A DNA stretch of 64,000 bases from Euptelea pleiosperma (Eukaryota > Streptophyta > Magnoliopsida > Ranunculales > Eupteleaceae). Position 1 is the stretch's first letter; every line of letters begins with the position of its first letter. A model generated the notes under the pieces. It was not told where the DNA came from, ran no database searches, and saw only the letters and a list, made by a program, of their open reading frames with translations. The stretch lies in NCBI GenBank assembly GCA_035048495.1, contig CM068547.1, forward strand, positions 27,473,913-27,537,912, written 5' to 3'. Of the stretch, positions 1-9,415 are shown piece after piece. The translations under genes were made by a program, and so were the position numbers.

Positions 1-212
1 GTGGGACCCACTGAGGCCATTTCAATCAAAAGTGGATGGTAGCCATGAATAGCATCGAATTCGACGCACAATGGAGGATCACAGAACAAAAACCATTCTC
101 AAATTTTGCTTTATTCCTCTGTCGAGCTTAGTAGATAGCGGTCCCACTGTCCAAAAATTGATGATAAAACGGTGGCTCATGAGTCATGAGAGAGAGAGAA
201 GCAGGGAGAGAG

Positions 213-905
213 ATGGGTATCAGAGAAGTTGAAATCGCGGGCCATAAATTGACCATTCACGAGCTCGACGACGTTTGCGACCCGGTCACAGGACGAGCAC
301 TCACTGGGTCTTGGTTATGGGACTCGTCCCTTTTCCTGTCCGAGTGGATGGCGAGCGAAGGCCGAGTGGAATTTGACCTGCAAGGCAAGACGGTACTTGA
401 ACTCGGTGCTGGAACGGGACTGCCGGGTTTAACTGCCGCTCTACTGGGGGCTGGTCGAGTCATTCTTACGGACGTCGCGCTTCTGCTTCTCGGGCTGCAG
501 AGGAATGTAGACTCTAATGGACTTGGAGACCGAGTCGAGGTGAGAGAGTTGGTTTGGGGATCGGACGAGTCTTGGCTGAGTCATGGTGATGAGTTGGAGG
601 AGGTTGACTTCGTGCTGATGTCGGACGTGTTGTATGACGCCTCGGATATGGCAGCTCTGGCGAAGACACTGAGGAGATTGTGTGGGTTGGGAACAAGGGT
701 CTGGTCAGCGAGTGAGATTCGGTCGGTGACCGGTGATTGCCTGGACGAGTTGATGGGTGAAGGGTTTGGAGTCGTTGAGTTACCAAGTCAACTCGGTCCT
801 TCCTCGTTGACGTCAACGACGGATGGTAGCGATAGCCCACCGGTGTTTGCTATTTTCCATATCGTACTCCCACTCACTCAGAGTGACTTGGTCCCACTTA
901 ACTGA
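213..905 (+). CDS. METTL21-like protein-lysine methyltransferase (single exon)
   Basis: Seven-beta-strand, S-adenosylmethionine-dependent methyltransferase of the Methyltransf_16 (METTL21/FAM86) family, whose known members methylate lysines of cytoplasmic proteins such as chaperones and elongation factors; the substrate here is unknown. Counting from the ATG at 213, the protein is 230 aa. It shows a WLWDS stretch near residue 35, motif I ELGAGTGLPG near residue 63 with the acidic strand end ILTDVA about 15 residues later, and the post-motif sequence FVLMSDVLYD near residue 130. An in-frame ATG at 186 would add nine residues (MREREAGRE) encoded by a GA-rich stretch. I prefer 213 because MGIREVEIAGHKL looks like the conserved N-terminus of the plant proteins, from memory. 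There is no intron, signal peptide or membrane segment, so cytosol or nucleus is likely. The stop is TGA at 903-905. Family assignment is firm; the substrate is not. Confidence 0.85.
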   Translation: MGIREVEIAGHKLTIHELDDVCDPVTGRALTGSWLWDSSLFLSEWMASEGRVEFDLQGKTVLELGAGTGLPGLTAALLGAGRVILTDVALLLLGLQRNVDSNGLGDRVEVRELVWGSDESWLSHGDELEEVDFVLMSDVLYDASDMAALAKTLRRLCGLGTRVWSASEIRSVTGDCLDELMGEGFGVVELPSQLGPSSLTSTTDGSDSPPVFAIFHIVLPLTQSDLVPLN

Positions 906-1149
906 CCCCTGCATGTATCCCACGTGTATGGTTGAGGTTTTTGTAGTAGTATTCTCTTAATGCTGCGCTTGTCTAGTACATCTTTTCCCACTTGTTTCTA
1001 TAATGAAAACAGGTGGGAACCCAACAATTAAAGGACCCACCGAAGAGATCAGATGGTTCATACGAATTCAACCCTTGATTGAATGATGGGCCCCAACCCT
1101 TGCATGTAATAAAATAGAAGAATTAATCTTTTTAACCAAGTGAAAGCAC
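906..1149. other. Intergenic, methyltransferase 3' flank
   Basis: AT-rich flank between the methyltransferase stop and the first tRNA. It should contain the 3' UTR of the upstream gene; aataaa occurs in the stretch ending near 1113, but I cannot place a cleavage site. No ORF or repeat recognised. Confidence 0.4.
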
Positions 1150-1222
1150 GGGAATGTAGCTCAGATGGTAGAGCGCTCGCTTAGCATGCGAGAGGTACGG
1201 GGATCGATACCCCGCATCTCCA
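1150..1222 (+). tRNA. tRNA-Ala (anticodon AGC), copy 1
   Basis: A 73-nt tRNA with all canonical parts: D arm GCTCAGATGGTAGAGC, anticodon stem-loop CTCGCTTAGCATGCGAG with AGC in the loop, T arm CGGGGATCGATACCCCG, and discriminator A at 1222. A box and B box are internal. A short T run lies about 10 bases downstream (tactattttt), matching a Pol III terminator. The acceptor 5' strand is GGGAATG, whereas the neighbouring copy has GGGGATG. Position 4 is therefore A opposite C69, an A-C mismatch, so this copy may be less active. Confidence 0.95.
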
Positions 1223-1311
1223 TATCTACTATTTTTCTCTCATTATGTTTTGATGGATCAAAGAATTGGAGAAGGTAATTAACCCGAATGTTAAGCCAGT
1301 AATACGAGCAT

Positions 1312-1384
1312 GGGGATGTAGCTCAGATGGTAGAGCGCTCGCTTAGCATGCGAGAGGTACGGGGATCGATACCCCGCATCTCCA
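1312..1384 (+). tRNA. tRNA-Ala (anticodon AGC), copy 2
   Basis: A 73-nt tRNA identical to copy 1 except acceptor position 4, where it has the canonical G pairing with C69. The 5' strand GGGGATG pairs with CATCTCC, allowing one G-U. Anticodon AGC reads alanine GCN codons after A34 is edited to inosine. Downstream tattactattttt resembles the copy 1 flank, so the duplication unit (about 162 bp) includes the terminator and some flanking DNA. Confidence 0.97.
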
Positions 1385-1563
1385 TATATTACTATTTTTC
1401 TCCCCCTATGATATGATTTGGTGGACCAGTTGTTAAAGAATATTTTCTCTTTCTTTATTGTGCTTCGTCAGATTTACTGTTAAATGTTCGTTGTAATGGG
1501 ATCACATCAGTCCATGAATTAAAATAATCTCAAATAATCTCAAATAATATTATTTTACTTTTT
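1385..1563. other. Intergenic AT-rich spacer
   Basis: Contains the copy 2 Pol III terminator and AT-rich DNA with an imperfect short repeat (aaataatctc twice near 1525-1545). No gene recognised. Confidence 0.4.
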
Positions 1564-1677
1564 AAAGGGGAGCCCATATTTGCTCACCCCATTTCCAATC
1601 CTCGGTGGACTCCTAGTCGGGGCACACCCCAAAAAGAGAGATCTCTCTCTAAAACTTGGCTGACCGGTGACCGTCGC

Positions 1678-2012
1678 TGACCACTCACAAAATGAGCCAC
1701 ATAGCACATTTTTAGAGGACATTGAGCATTTAGATGTTTGGCCAATCTCTAGGTGGACCTACAAACCAAAACTCAACTTGATAAGTGATTTCCAAGTGTT
1801 GGATTGGAGCCATTTTCATGGGTTGATTTAACCGTGGGAATTTGAGCATTATTGACCATTATTTGGGGTACAAGATCGAAAGGTTTGAAATTACTGATCA
1901 GGCTGATGTTTGGTTTGTAGGTCCACCTAGAGATTGGCCAAACATCCATACGGTCAGTGCCCTATAAAAATATGCCAAGTGGCTCATTTTTTGGCTCAAT
2001 TTGTGGGTGATT
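1678..2012. repeat. Foldback MITE, G-box family, copy 1
   Basis: Near-palindromic element. The left half has atgagccacat, gatgtttggccaat and cctacaaacc; the right half has the complements ggtttgtaggtcc, attggccaaacatcc and tggctcat. This copy has degenerate ends (GCCACATAGC and GCCAAGTGGC) instead of GCCACGTGGC. Related copies occur near 32.9-35.3, 42.4-43.6, 58.5, 59.9, 61.1 and 61.8 kb. Confidence 0.75.
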
Positions 2013-3650
2013 AATAATGATTGTAAGGAATATTTTCATATTCAATTTGGCAAAAATTTCGTTTGATAACCGTTCCTACGAGCACTAGTGTAATGTGAAG
2101 ATGTCGTGGAACGCATACTTCGCCGACTATGTGAAGACTAGAAGACAGAGACATCAAGAATTAGACGGTTGACGACACGAGTCGTCTGAGTAACTGCCCA
2201 TTTGTCGGTTATAGACCGTGTACACTCGCATAGGAAGGTAAGTGACTTAGTGGCCATATGAATATATTTAAAATGAATAAAATATAATGGTCAAACCTAG
2301 TCATTGAACAGACCCGAGTCTTAGTCAAAGTTATTGACTTTTGGGAGAGTCCGATCGATTGGACAAGTTCTAATCGATTGGACATAGCCCAATCGATTAG
2401 AGAATTTTGTAAAATCGATTGGAGGCTACGAGACAGAACATGATCAAAGCCCAATCGATTGGACACATCTGTAAAATCGATTGGAGTCTACGAGACAGAA
2501 CATGATCAAAACCCAATCGATTGGACACATCTGTAAAATTGATTGGAGTCTACGAGACAGAACATGATCATAGCACAATCGATTAGAGACCTCTGTAAAA
2601 TCAATTGGGGCCTACAGGACAGAAACTTATTTAAGTTCGATCGATTGGACTATGTACAATCGATTGGATTACGAAGAAAATTGCCATCTGTACAAGACCA
2701 ATCGATTAGACCCAAAACCCGATCGATTGGACTTGACACGGATTGAGTTTATTTCAGATCCGAAATTCTAGTTCCCACGATCCCATGTTCTACAAGGCTC
2801 AGGGTTACGAATTCTATAAATACAACCCTTTTATACATTCTCAAAACACACATTAACACTTTATACACTTCAAGAGAGAGAATAAAATATTGATTTATTA
2901 GAGTGTCCATTCGAAGAGAAATAAGCTAGTTATCTAATTCACATCTTGCGAACTTGTTCCTCTTCTTGATCAAAGCCAAGTGCTTTGTCCTTTACTCAGC
3001 TTAGGTCTCCCACATTGATATTCGACATAGTAGCCTGAGTGTACTAGTGTGACTCAACACCATTGAGCAACTTAGGATTCAGGGTGTACTGAATCATTCA
3101 CCTTCGGCAAAGGCTGGAGTGTTGAAAATTTAAATCGGAGTGGCCGATCGATGGTAGGTTTGGGGTGTACCAAACTGAACAAGCGGATAGGGCTTCTTAG
3201 CTGGGAGGGCGCACGTGGATTCGTAGCGTTGATTCAGAGGACGTGGATGCATTGACAGTAGAGCTTGGGTTGGAAGCTGTATTTACAACGGTACTGCGTA
3301 GGTAACCTTTGTTTCGTTTAACTTTCAAGTTAGTAATACCTTTCGTCTGGACGTGCTCCCGTGGTTTTTCCTTGGCTAAAGTTTCTACATAAAAATCTCT
3401 TGTCTTGTATGATTGTTTGTTTGTATTCCCTTATTCATATTGATTAAAATAAACGACGAAAAAAAAATATACCACGGATTTATATTCGATTTGAATCGGT
3501 TGTGATAATATTTTATCAAACAACTAAGGCATACGATTTTCTCCCCTACCATAAACCAGTAAAAATGTTTAGGTATAATTAATTTTAAATACCTAATCAA
3601 CCCCCCTTCTAGGTATTTCCGATTAAAGAGAATGGACCAGTGGTTATTTC
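2013..3650 (+). mobile_element. LTR of a Ty1/copia-type retrotransposon (incomplete element)
   Basis: Inferred from three things: a TATA-like ctataaataca at about 2814-2824, a C-rich motif accccccttctaggtatt at about 3601-3617, and right after it a primer-binding site tTGGTATCAGAGC at about 3655-3667. The latter two are typical of the end of a plant copia LTR and its initiator-Met tRNA primer site. Only about 70 bases of internal sequence follow before the right arm of the composite, so gag, pol and the second LTR are gone. The 5' LTR edge is approximate. No coding capacity remains. Confidence 0.6.
2391..2650. repeat. 62-bp tandem repeat inside the LTR (about 4.2 units)
   Basis: Units begin at 2391, 2453, 2515, 2577 and partly 2639, spaced exactly 62 bp. 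Each unit carries two copies of an AATCGATTgga-type motif built on the palindrome AATCGATT, plus tacgagacagaacatgatca. Further isolated copies occur at about 2352-2385 and 2640-2735. Tandem repeats in the U3 region upstream of a TATA box commonly act as enhancers in plant copia elements; that role is inferred here. Confidence 0.85.
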
Positions 3651-3654
3651 ATTT

Positions 3655-3667
3655 GGTATCAGAGCAA
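3655..3667 (+). other. Primer-binding site (tRNA-iMet type)
   Basis: TGGTATCAGAGC is the standard plant Ty1/copia primer-binding site complementary to the 3' end of initiator methionine tRNA. It fixes the element orientation as plus and marks the LTR/internal border just upstream. Confidence 0.75.
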
Positions 3668-3829
3668 ATGAAAGCCCAACACCTTTGAGCATTGCTTGAT
3701 CTATTTCTCAGCTTAGGTCTTCCACATAGATATCCATTTCAACCAAGTTTTAGAGAGAGATCTCTCTTTTTGGGGTGTGCAAATATGAGCTCCCTTTTAA
3801 AATAACCTCAATAACGTTAAAATAATGAA

Positions 3830-4720
3830 GACAAAAATAACGGTCATTATTTTCATTGTAAATGGCCACGCTAAACCCGTTTTTCAGTTTTGGATGTTAT
3901 TATATAATTGTAGTAGCAAAAAATATCTATATAACAAAACACAGTGGTTGTCTCCCCACTTATACCCCCTCTTATATGTTTCAACAAAGAAGGACCGAGA
4001 TCCTAAATGGACGATGGATCTCAGCCACTCACATCTGATTGTGGCAAATGCTTTGTCGGGGAGTGCTGAGGGCACGGGCCACCACTATCTATATAACAAA
4101 ATAGGGATGGTGGATCTTAGCCTCTCACACCCAATTTTGCCAAATGGTTTATCGAAGAGTGCAGAGGGCACGGGCAACCCACTATCAATATAACAAGTAA
4201 CTGGTTTTCTTATACCCCATCTTATCTTATATGGCTTCAATAATGAGTGGCTGAGATCTACTATGCTTCATATCAATGGCTGAGATTAACTCCCACCTGA
4301 TTGTGCTGCGGGCACAGGCCACCTACTCATATAACAAGACAACTCAGTTGTATTCTCTTATCTTATCCATCCATCTCATGTGTACGGTTAGATAAAGAGT
4401 GGTTGAGATCAAATCCATCAATCTAATGTGGACGGTTAGATTTCAGCGACTCAATCCCCCTCATTTGATCTCAATTTATTCAAAATTTAAATTTCAACAC
4501 CATTATTTTTTGTTATTTCTGTTATTTTCCCATTTCTCCCTCTATGCGTTACAATCCGTTATAACAGCCGTTATAATGGAAAAAATGGTAACGCCCCAGT
4601 CCGTTATATTGTTAGAGTGCCTAAGGCACCCAATTTTTGCAAACGCTTTTGTCGGAGAGTGTCGTGGGCACGGGCCATTTACTAGTCTATTACATTACAC
4701 AATAACTATACACGTGTCGA
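3830..4720. repeat. Diverged direct repeats, unclassified element
   Basis: Three to four decayed direct repeats share a core like gcaaatgctttgtcgg, then agtgctgagggcacgggcc, then tatataacaa. Cores are near 4045-4100, 4135-4195, 4300-4340 and 4635-4680. Between the last two is a stretch rich in CCGTTATAACGG-like motifs (about 4550-4615). This stretch resembles the hAT-like MITE at 62453-62714. The short ORFs here are not credible genes. Confidence 0.55.
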
Positions 4721-4961
4721 TCGAGCACAGAGGTTGAACAGATTGAATACCGGGCAGACTAAATGCCTGGAGGACCTGGACATAGTAGGTCCCTAACCCT
4801 GATAAGGTATACCAGCAACTACATTAATTGCCAATTTATGAGCCGGCCAAATTTTCCAAGCGAACATAGATCTATTCTACTTGTTAACGAGTGAAGGGGG
4901 TTATTGCATGTATAACGATATCCTCACAATTCTAAAAATGTCCATCTTTTCATTCTTGCAC
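4721..4961. other. Intergenic spacer
   Basis: AT-rich, no recognisable gene or repeat. Confidence 0.3.
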
Positions 4962-4969
4962 TTTTTTAA

Positions 4970-5620
4970 GGGTGACGTTATTTGCACACACCTTTTTTAG
5001 GCATATAACACTTAAACTGAGTCCAATTAGAGACATTGACGCATGAATGGAGTAAACGAGTTCTAACTCTCCTCAATCTTATTCCAACACTTCAAATGTG
5101 TTCAAACAATTGTAATGAAAGAGATTGAGTCAAATTATGAGGTCCGGTTGTGAAAAAGTAACTAGTTATTGACTTAGGCGTGTAACACTAAAACTAAGTC
5201 CAATTAGAGACAATGACATATGAATGGAGCAAACGAGTTCCAACTCTCCCCAATCTTATTCCAATACTTCAAATGTGTTGAAATAATTGTGTTGGAAGAG
5301 ATTGAGTCAAATTACGAGGTTTGGTTACAAGTGAGAAATTTTTTTTAAAAGGAGAGAGAGAGAGAGAGAGAGAAGAAGAAGAAGAAGAATAAGAAGAGGA
5401 GAAGGAGGAGGAAACCCACTGCCCGAATAAGAAGAAGAGGAGGAGGCTCGCCGCCCGGAAAAGAAGAAGAAGAAGAGGCTCGCGGTCCTCCTCTTGGTCT
5501 TCTTCTTCTTCTTCTCTCTCTATCAGTGAGTTTTTTTTTTTGTAGCATATTTGCACACACCATTCCACACTAAGAGGTGTGTGTCACTACAAAAAAAGGT
5601 GTGCGCAATTAATGCCACCC
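4970..5620. mobile_element. hAT-like nonautonomous DNA transposon, 8-bp TSD
   Basis: The left terminus GGGTGACGTTATTTGCACAC and the right terminus, read inverted as GGGTGGCATTAATTGCGCAC, form terminal inverted repeats of about 30 bp. They are flanked by a perfect 8-bp duplication TTTTTTAA (4962-4969 and 5621-5628). Inside are two tandem copies of a 177-bp unit (5001-5177 and 5178 to about 5335, sharing gagtccaattagagaca-type sequence), then a GA/GAA microsatellite and its CTT complement. No transposase. The duplication is T-rich, so a chance match is possible, but the inverted termini support it. Confidence 0.7.
5345..5530. repeat. GA/GAA microsatellite with inverted CTT tract
   Basis: A purine-rich (GA)n(GAA)n tract on the left and a CTT/CT tract on the right lie within one transposon and could pair as a hairpin. 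ORFs across this tract are low-complexity and not real. Confidence 0.8.
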
Positions 5621-5777
5621 TTTTTTAATTACTTCTGTCCTTGATAAGTAGAATATATTAAACAAGGATATTCTGTCTTTTCGTATTTTTTTCGAAAATA
5701 CCCCTGTTTTGGTTGTTCAATTTTTTTCATTCATTTCTATTAACAGAGTTCTTTTCGTCTTTACCTCCCTTAGACAA

Positions 5778-5983
5778 CGGTCGAGAGCCCCCCTTTTTCT
5801 GACCCCTCTCGGGAGTCGGACTCATGGTTGTGGATTCTAAGAATCCAACTCTGGTTGGATTCTTTTTCATTACGTAAATGACAACTCCACGCTATCAACC
5901 ACCGTTGGATTCTCGAAATCCACGGCCCTAAGTCCGAATCCCGAGAGGGGTCAGAAAAAAGAGGGTCCTCAAAGCTTGATCCT
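5778..5983. repeat. Foldback MITE with 8-bp TSD TTAGACAA
   Basis: The arms are almost exact complements: the left has tttctgacccctctcggga and the right has tcccgagaggggtcagaaa, continuing to gttggattct around a short centre. The whole is about 206 bp. An 8-bp direct repeat TTAGACAA lies at 5770-5777 and 5984-5991. The outermost 10-12 bases of the arms do not match well, so the exact ends are tentative. Confidence 0.65.
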
Positions 5984-6282
5984 TTAGACAAAGTGACTGG
6001 TTAACCTTTCGATTGGCTAACCTTCTAACTAGTTGATTGATCGACTTCTAGGCCTACTGACGTTTGGCACCCATATCTTTAAGCTGGGCACCCACGGGGA
6101 CAAAATTTTGCCCCCCTTTAAGCTGGGGCACCCACCGACCCCTTCTCCTTCATCTTCTCTCTCACTCTCCCTATCGCATTCTCTCTGTCTCTCTCTCTCC
6201 CCGGGGCCAGCCTAGTCCTGGTACACATGGCAGGCTCGATTGGGCTGGGGAGAGAGGGAGAGAGAGTGAGGGATATATATAT

Positions 6283-6636
6283 GGGTCAGGATCGGGAGAC
6301 AACAATTTTGGCGTATCCACAAGGAAGATGAATCAATAGCTGATTTTTGGTGAGGATGATCTCCTCACCATATAGATCACTCATACAAAAAATCAGCCCA
6401 TTCTGAAATTTCTAACCCATCAAGTGTAGTGTTCAAGTTAACGGTAAAAATAGATGGTCCATAATTCTTCAACTTCTAAACAAGTCTACGAATGTCAGAA
6501 TGATTTGAACTTTTGTGAGGATGATCTCCTCGCCAAAAAATCATCCAATTCCAAGACTTGTAATTTATATATTGGCTCACGCCAATTTTTTGTTGTAGAA
6601 AATGTTGTGAAAATTGTTGTCTCCCGATCCTAACCC
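6283..6636. repeat. Microsatellite-embedded MITE, copy 1
   Basis: Terminal inverted repeats GGGTCAGGATCGGGAGACAA (left) and its near-complement ending CTAACCC (right). Internal sequence includes a short inverted gaggatgatctcctc repeated at about 6351 and 6519. Both sides run straight into (TA)n and (GA)n microsatellites, so the target duplication cannot be read. A related copy is at about 33445-33622. Confidence 0.7.
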
Positions 6637-6638
6637 TT

Positions 6639-6685
<47 letters not shown>
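6637..6685. repeat. (TA)n(GA)n compound microsatellite
   Basis: Uninterrupted TA dinucleotides followed by GA dinucleotides, directly abutting the MITE on its left. Confidence 0.95.
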
Positions 6686-8345
6686 GCCGAAGGAGAAGAG
6701 GTGGGGTGGGATGGGTGCCTAAACTGGATGTGGGGTTGGGGGGATTCAAATCTTCTCTAGTTTTACTGATGTATAAATGCACATCTGCGATTCCGAAATT
6801 CAAGGGTGGTTGTGCTTTGGTAAAAAGTCGATCCAGTGAATGCCAACTCAGCACTTACAACCACCAACCATTGGATCTCCACGTTGATGCCCGAGAGCGA
6901 ATCGTGTATTTATTGGTGCAAAAAAGTTGATCCCATGAGCCTGGCCCTTCTTTTATTTACTAGGGTACGTGTGAGGAACGAATCTCAAGGTCTCAAATCT
7001 TAGAGGTCAAATGTTTACCTCTATATTTTGCGTCGTGTGTGGGAATAACTTAGTTCCACTGAAACACTTGAAAGCAATACCAGATCAACAATGGCTAGCG
7101 GCATTCGATTGTTGCAACACCTCTACCCTCATCCATAAGGAGGCTTCGACCATCTGAAGGCAATAATGGCCGAGTCCAACTTTTGAGGGCGACATGGGGC
7201 CGAGTCCAACTTCAACATTCATGAATGACTACGACCGAATTTGACGAACTTTCCGGGAGAATCATCACAAACTTTATACTTTCTTGACTAAGTCTTCCAA
7301 CATCTTTTCTCGTAAAGCTTTCAAACAATAAATTTAGATTACTTTTCAATATCCTTAGATTTCTCTCTTTTTACAGGGTAACTAGTCATAGAGAAGTTCT
7401 GGAATTAACTCATGGCAGCCAAGCTCCAGTTGAGGGGCGATGTGCAAAGGGCGTGATGTAATCCACCAACCTTCCACACTAAAGCTCGTCTTAGCACAGT
7501 ATATGACCATATTGGCAACAAATTTCTGACTATTTCACAACATATATGTCCGGTCTGTTGTAGAATAGTACTCAGTTTGATGGACGAAAACAGAATTATG
7601 AAGAGAACTTTGATCTTCAAGACTTCCAACGCTTGATATTCGATGTCTTTTAGACAACATTTCTCTCATTCCAGTTTGAACTGTGAATATACAATGGGTG
7701 TAAGAAAATAGCCTTCAGAATGCAATGAACTAACATTGTTGAATTCAGATTATGTACAATTCGATCACAAGCAAGAACACTCTTTTCCTAAATTCTGATG
7801 ATGTCAAATGCTTAAACATAAAATAACGAAATCACTGAAAACCAAGGTCTATTTATAGCCATTTGTATATGTTATCCGAACATTCATGACTGTTGATTCG
7901 AGTGCAAAGTGAGCCTTTAAAAACGCTCAATAGGTCTTAAATGCTTTGTAAAGACTTGTCTTCAGGATTCTTAACAGCGCACACCTGATGACGTCTCTAA
8001 CCACTCACCATAGCATGTCCAGCTACCACCTAGACTTCTCGGTCGAACAAGACTGACGACCTTTCAAGCTTCTCAACAGTTTCTCATATGACCGACTTCT
8101 TGGATTACTCAGTTCCATATGCCTGACCTCTTGGTTTACAAAGGCACAAGAGGGGCTATTCGGAAATGAAACAAGCCCAAAATAGGCAATGCGACTATAT
8201 ACAGCTGCTCCATTCATCGGCTTCATCATATACATGGAGTTCTCGATCACGTGGCATTTTTACCCCCTTTAGGAAGACTCTGGGGGAATTATCAGATGCT
8301 CAGCCAGCAAAGCACCCGACCATCTGAGAGGGGACGAATTGTAGT
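6686..8345. other. Intergenic, possible LTR-like repeat on the minus strand
   Basis: No protein-coding region is supported. Read on the minus strand, ggctataaatagacc at about 7846-7860 is a strong TATA-like site, and a purine-rich stretch with a nearby TG dinucleotide (about 8325-8342) could mark a polypurine tract or LTR edge. No gag, pol or primer site was found. The identity of the repeat is unresolved. Confidence 0.3.
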
Positions 8346-9415
8346 AGCAAATAATAACTTTTATACAATAGCCGTACACCTGCTGATTGGGTAGGGAGGT
8401 TGGACGGAGTAAACACATAGGGTCTTATTGGTTCAATGCATATCGTATAAAATGCACCCACGTGTCACGCTATTGGAATTACAATAGATTGGTTTGGGGC
8501 GTGCAAGTGGTTGCCAAGCCCTTGCAAACTCTTTAAGAAAATGGATGCAATCATGTGCAGCCAAAAACCACGGCAAGTGACTGCAATGCAACTCACCACA
8601 TTTGCACCGGAGTGAAAAATGCATCCCAGTGCAGCGAACCAAGCAGGGCCATAATGTCAGGAGCCCTAAATTGGTCATTTGATCGATTTCTCAAGTAGTT
8701 ACGTTAGGTGCGTTAACATGAAACCCTACCAGTCATTTGCATCTTCATAAATTTAGAAAAGCAAGATAATAAATCAGTTTTACACAACATATAAACTAGA
8801 AACCTGTTTCAGTAGCTGCCTGGTAAACAACTCATATCATCATCCAATCATTCACAACCATAGTTGAGTCAATCTGAAATAGCTGGAAATGTGGTCCGAC
8901 TCCTCCCCCAGTCTGTACAAAACTTGCAGTAGTAGCTGTTAACAGTATGAATGTGGGAGACTCGTGGCAACAGAGGACTCTGCTTCCTCAGTCCCACCTT
9001 CCTTTCCGTGTATGTATGTGCATATATATAAATCTAATATCACCAACTGGCCTGCCAGTTTCTACATGCGTAAGAGGCTGCAGACCCAGACCCAAACCCA
9101 TCGATCATCCACACGATGCAATGCTCCTTCCGAACTGTAATTCTCTCAAAACAATAGAAAGCTCCATCAGGAACTGGGGTTATCCTTTTCTCAGCTCTAG
9201 TTGTGCTGCCCATGAAGCACAGAGACCTGTTTCTGTTTGCCAACTCGCACTTTCCGTGGTCCACCATACTGAATCGTAAGTGTTATTGAGGTAAGCAAAC
9301 TTCAAAAACGGCGAGCTCTTCCACACGCTAAGGGCAGATAAATGGCACACAAGTCAGCACAACCAAGTTGCTGGATGCAAAGTGTATAACCCATAACGGT
9401 CAGGCCCATGGTGGC
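8346..9415 (-). other. UPF1 3' flank and probable 3' UTR
   Basis: Sequence downstream of the UPF1 stop codon (TGA on the minus strand, 9418-9416). The proximal few hundred bases are probably 3' UTR; no poly(A) signal could be assigned with confidence. ORFs on either strand are short and lack family features. Confidence 0.4.

Larger units (their letters stand above)
1564..3798. mobile_element. Composite flanked by ~60-95 bp inverted arms
   Basis: The left arm (1564-1660) and right arm (3741-3798) are inverted copies. Both contain AAAAAGAGAGATCTCTCTCT followed by AAAACTTGG, and AGC(C/T)CATATTTGC close to the outer end. The left arm has about 41 extra bases between two CACCCC copies. Between the arms lie a foldback MITE and an LTR-like segment with a primer-binding site, so the arms look like a foldback transposon split by later insertions. 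I see no transposase. A target duplication could not be fixed. Confidence 0.6.

Noticed and set aside
5269..5568. Overlapping minus-strand ORFs rich in E/R or S/L
   Set aside because: They are translations of the GA/GAA and CTT microsatellites inside a transposon.
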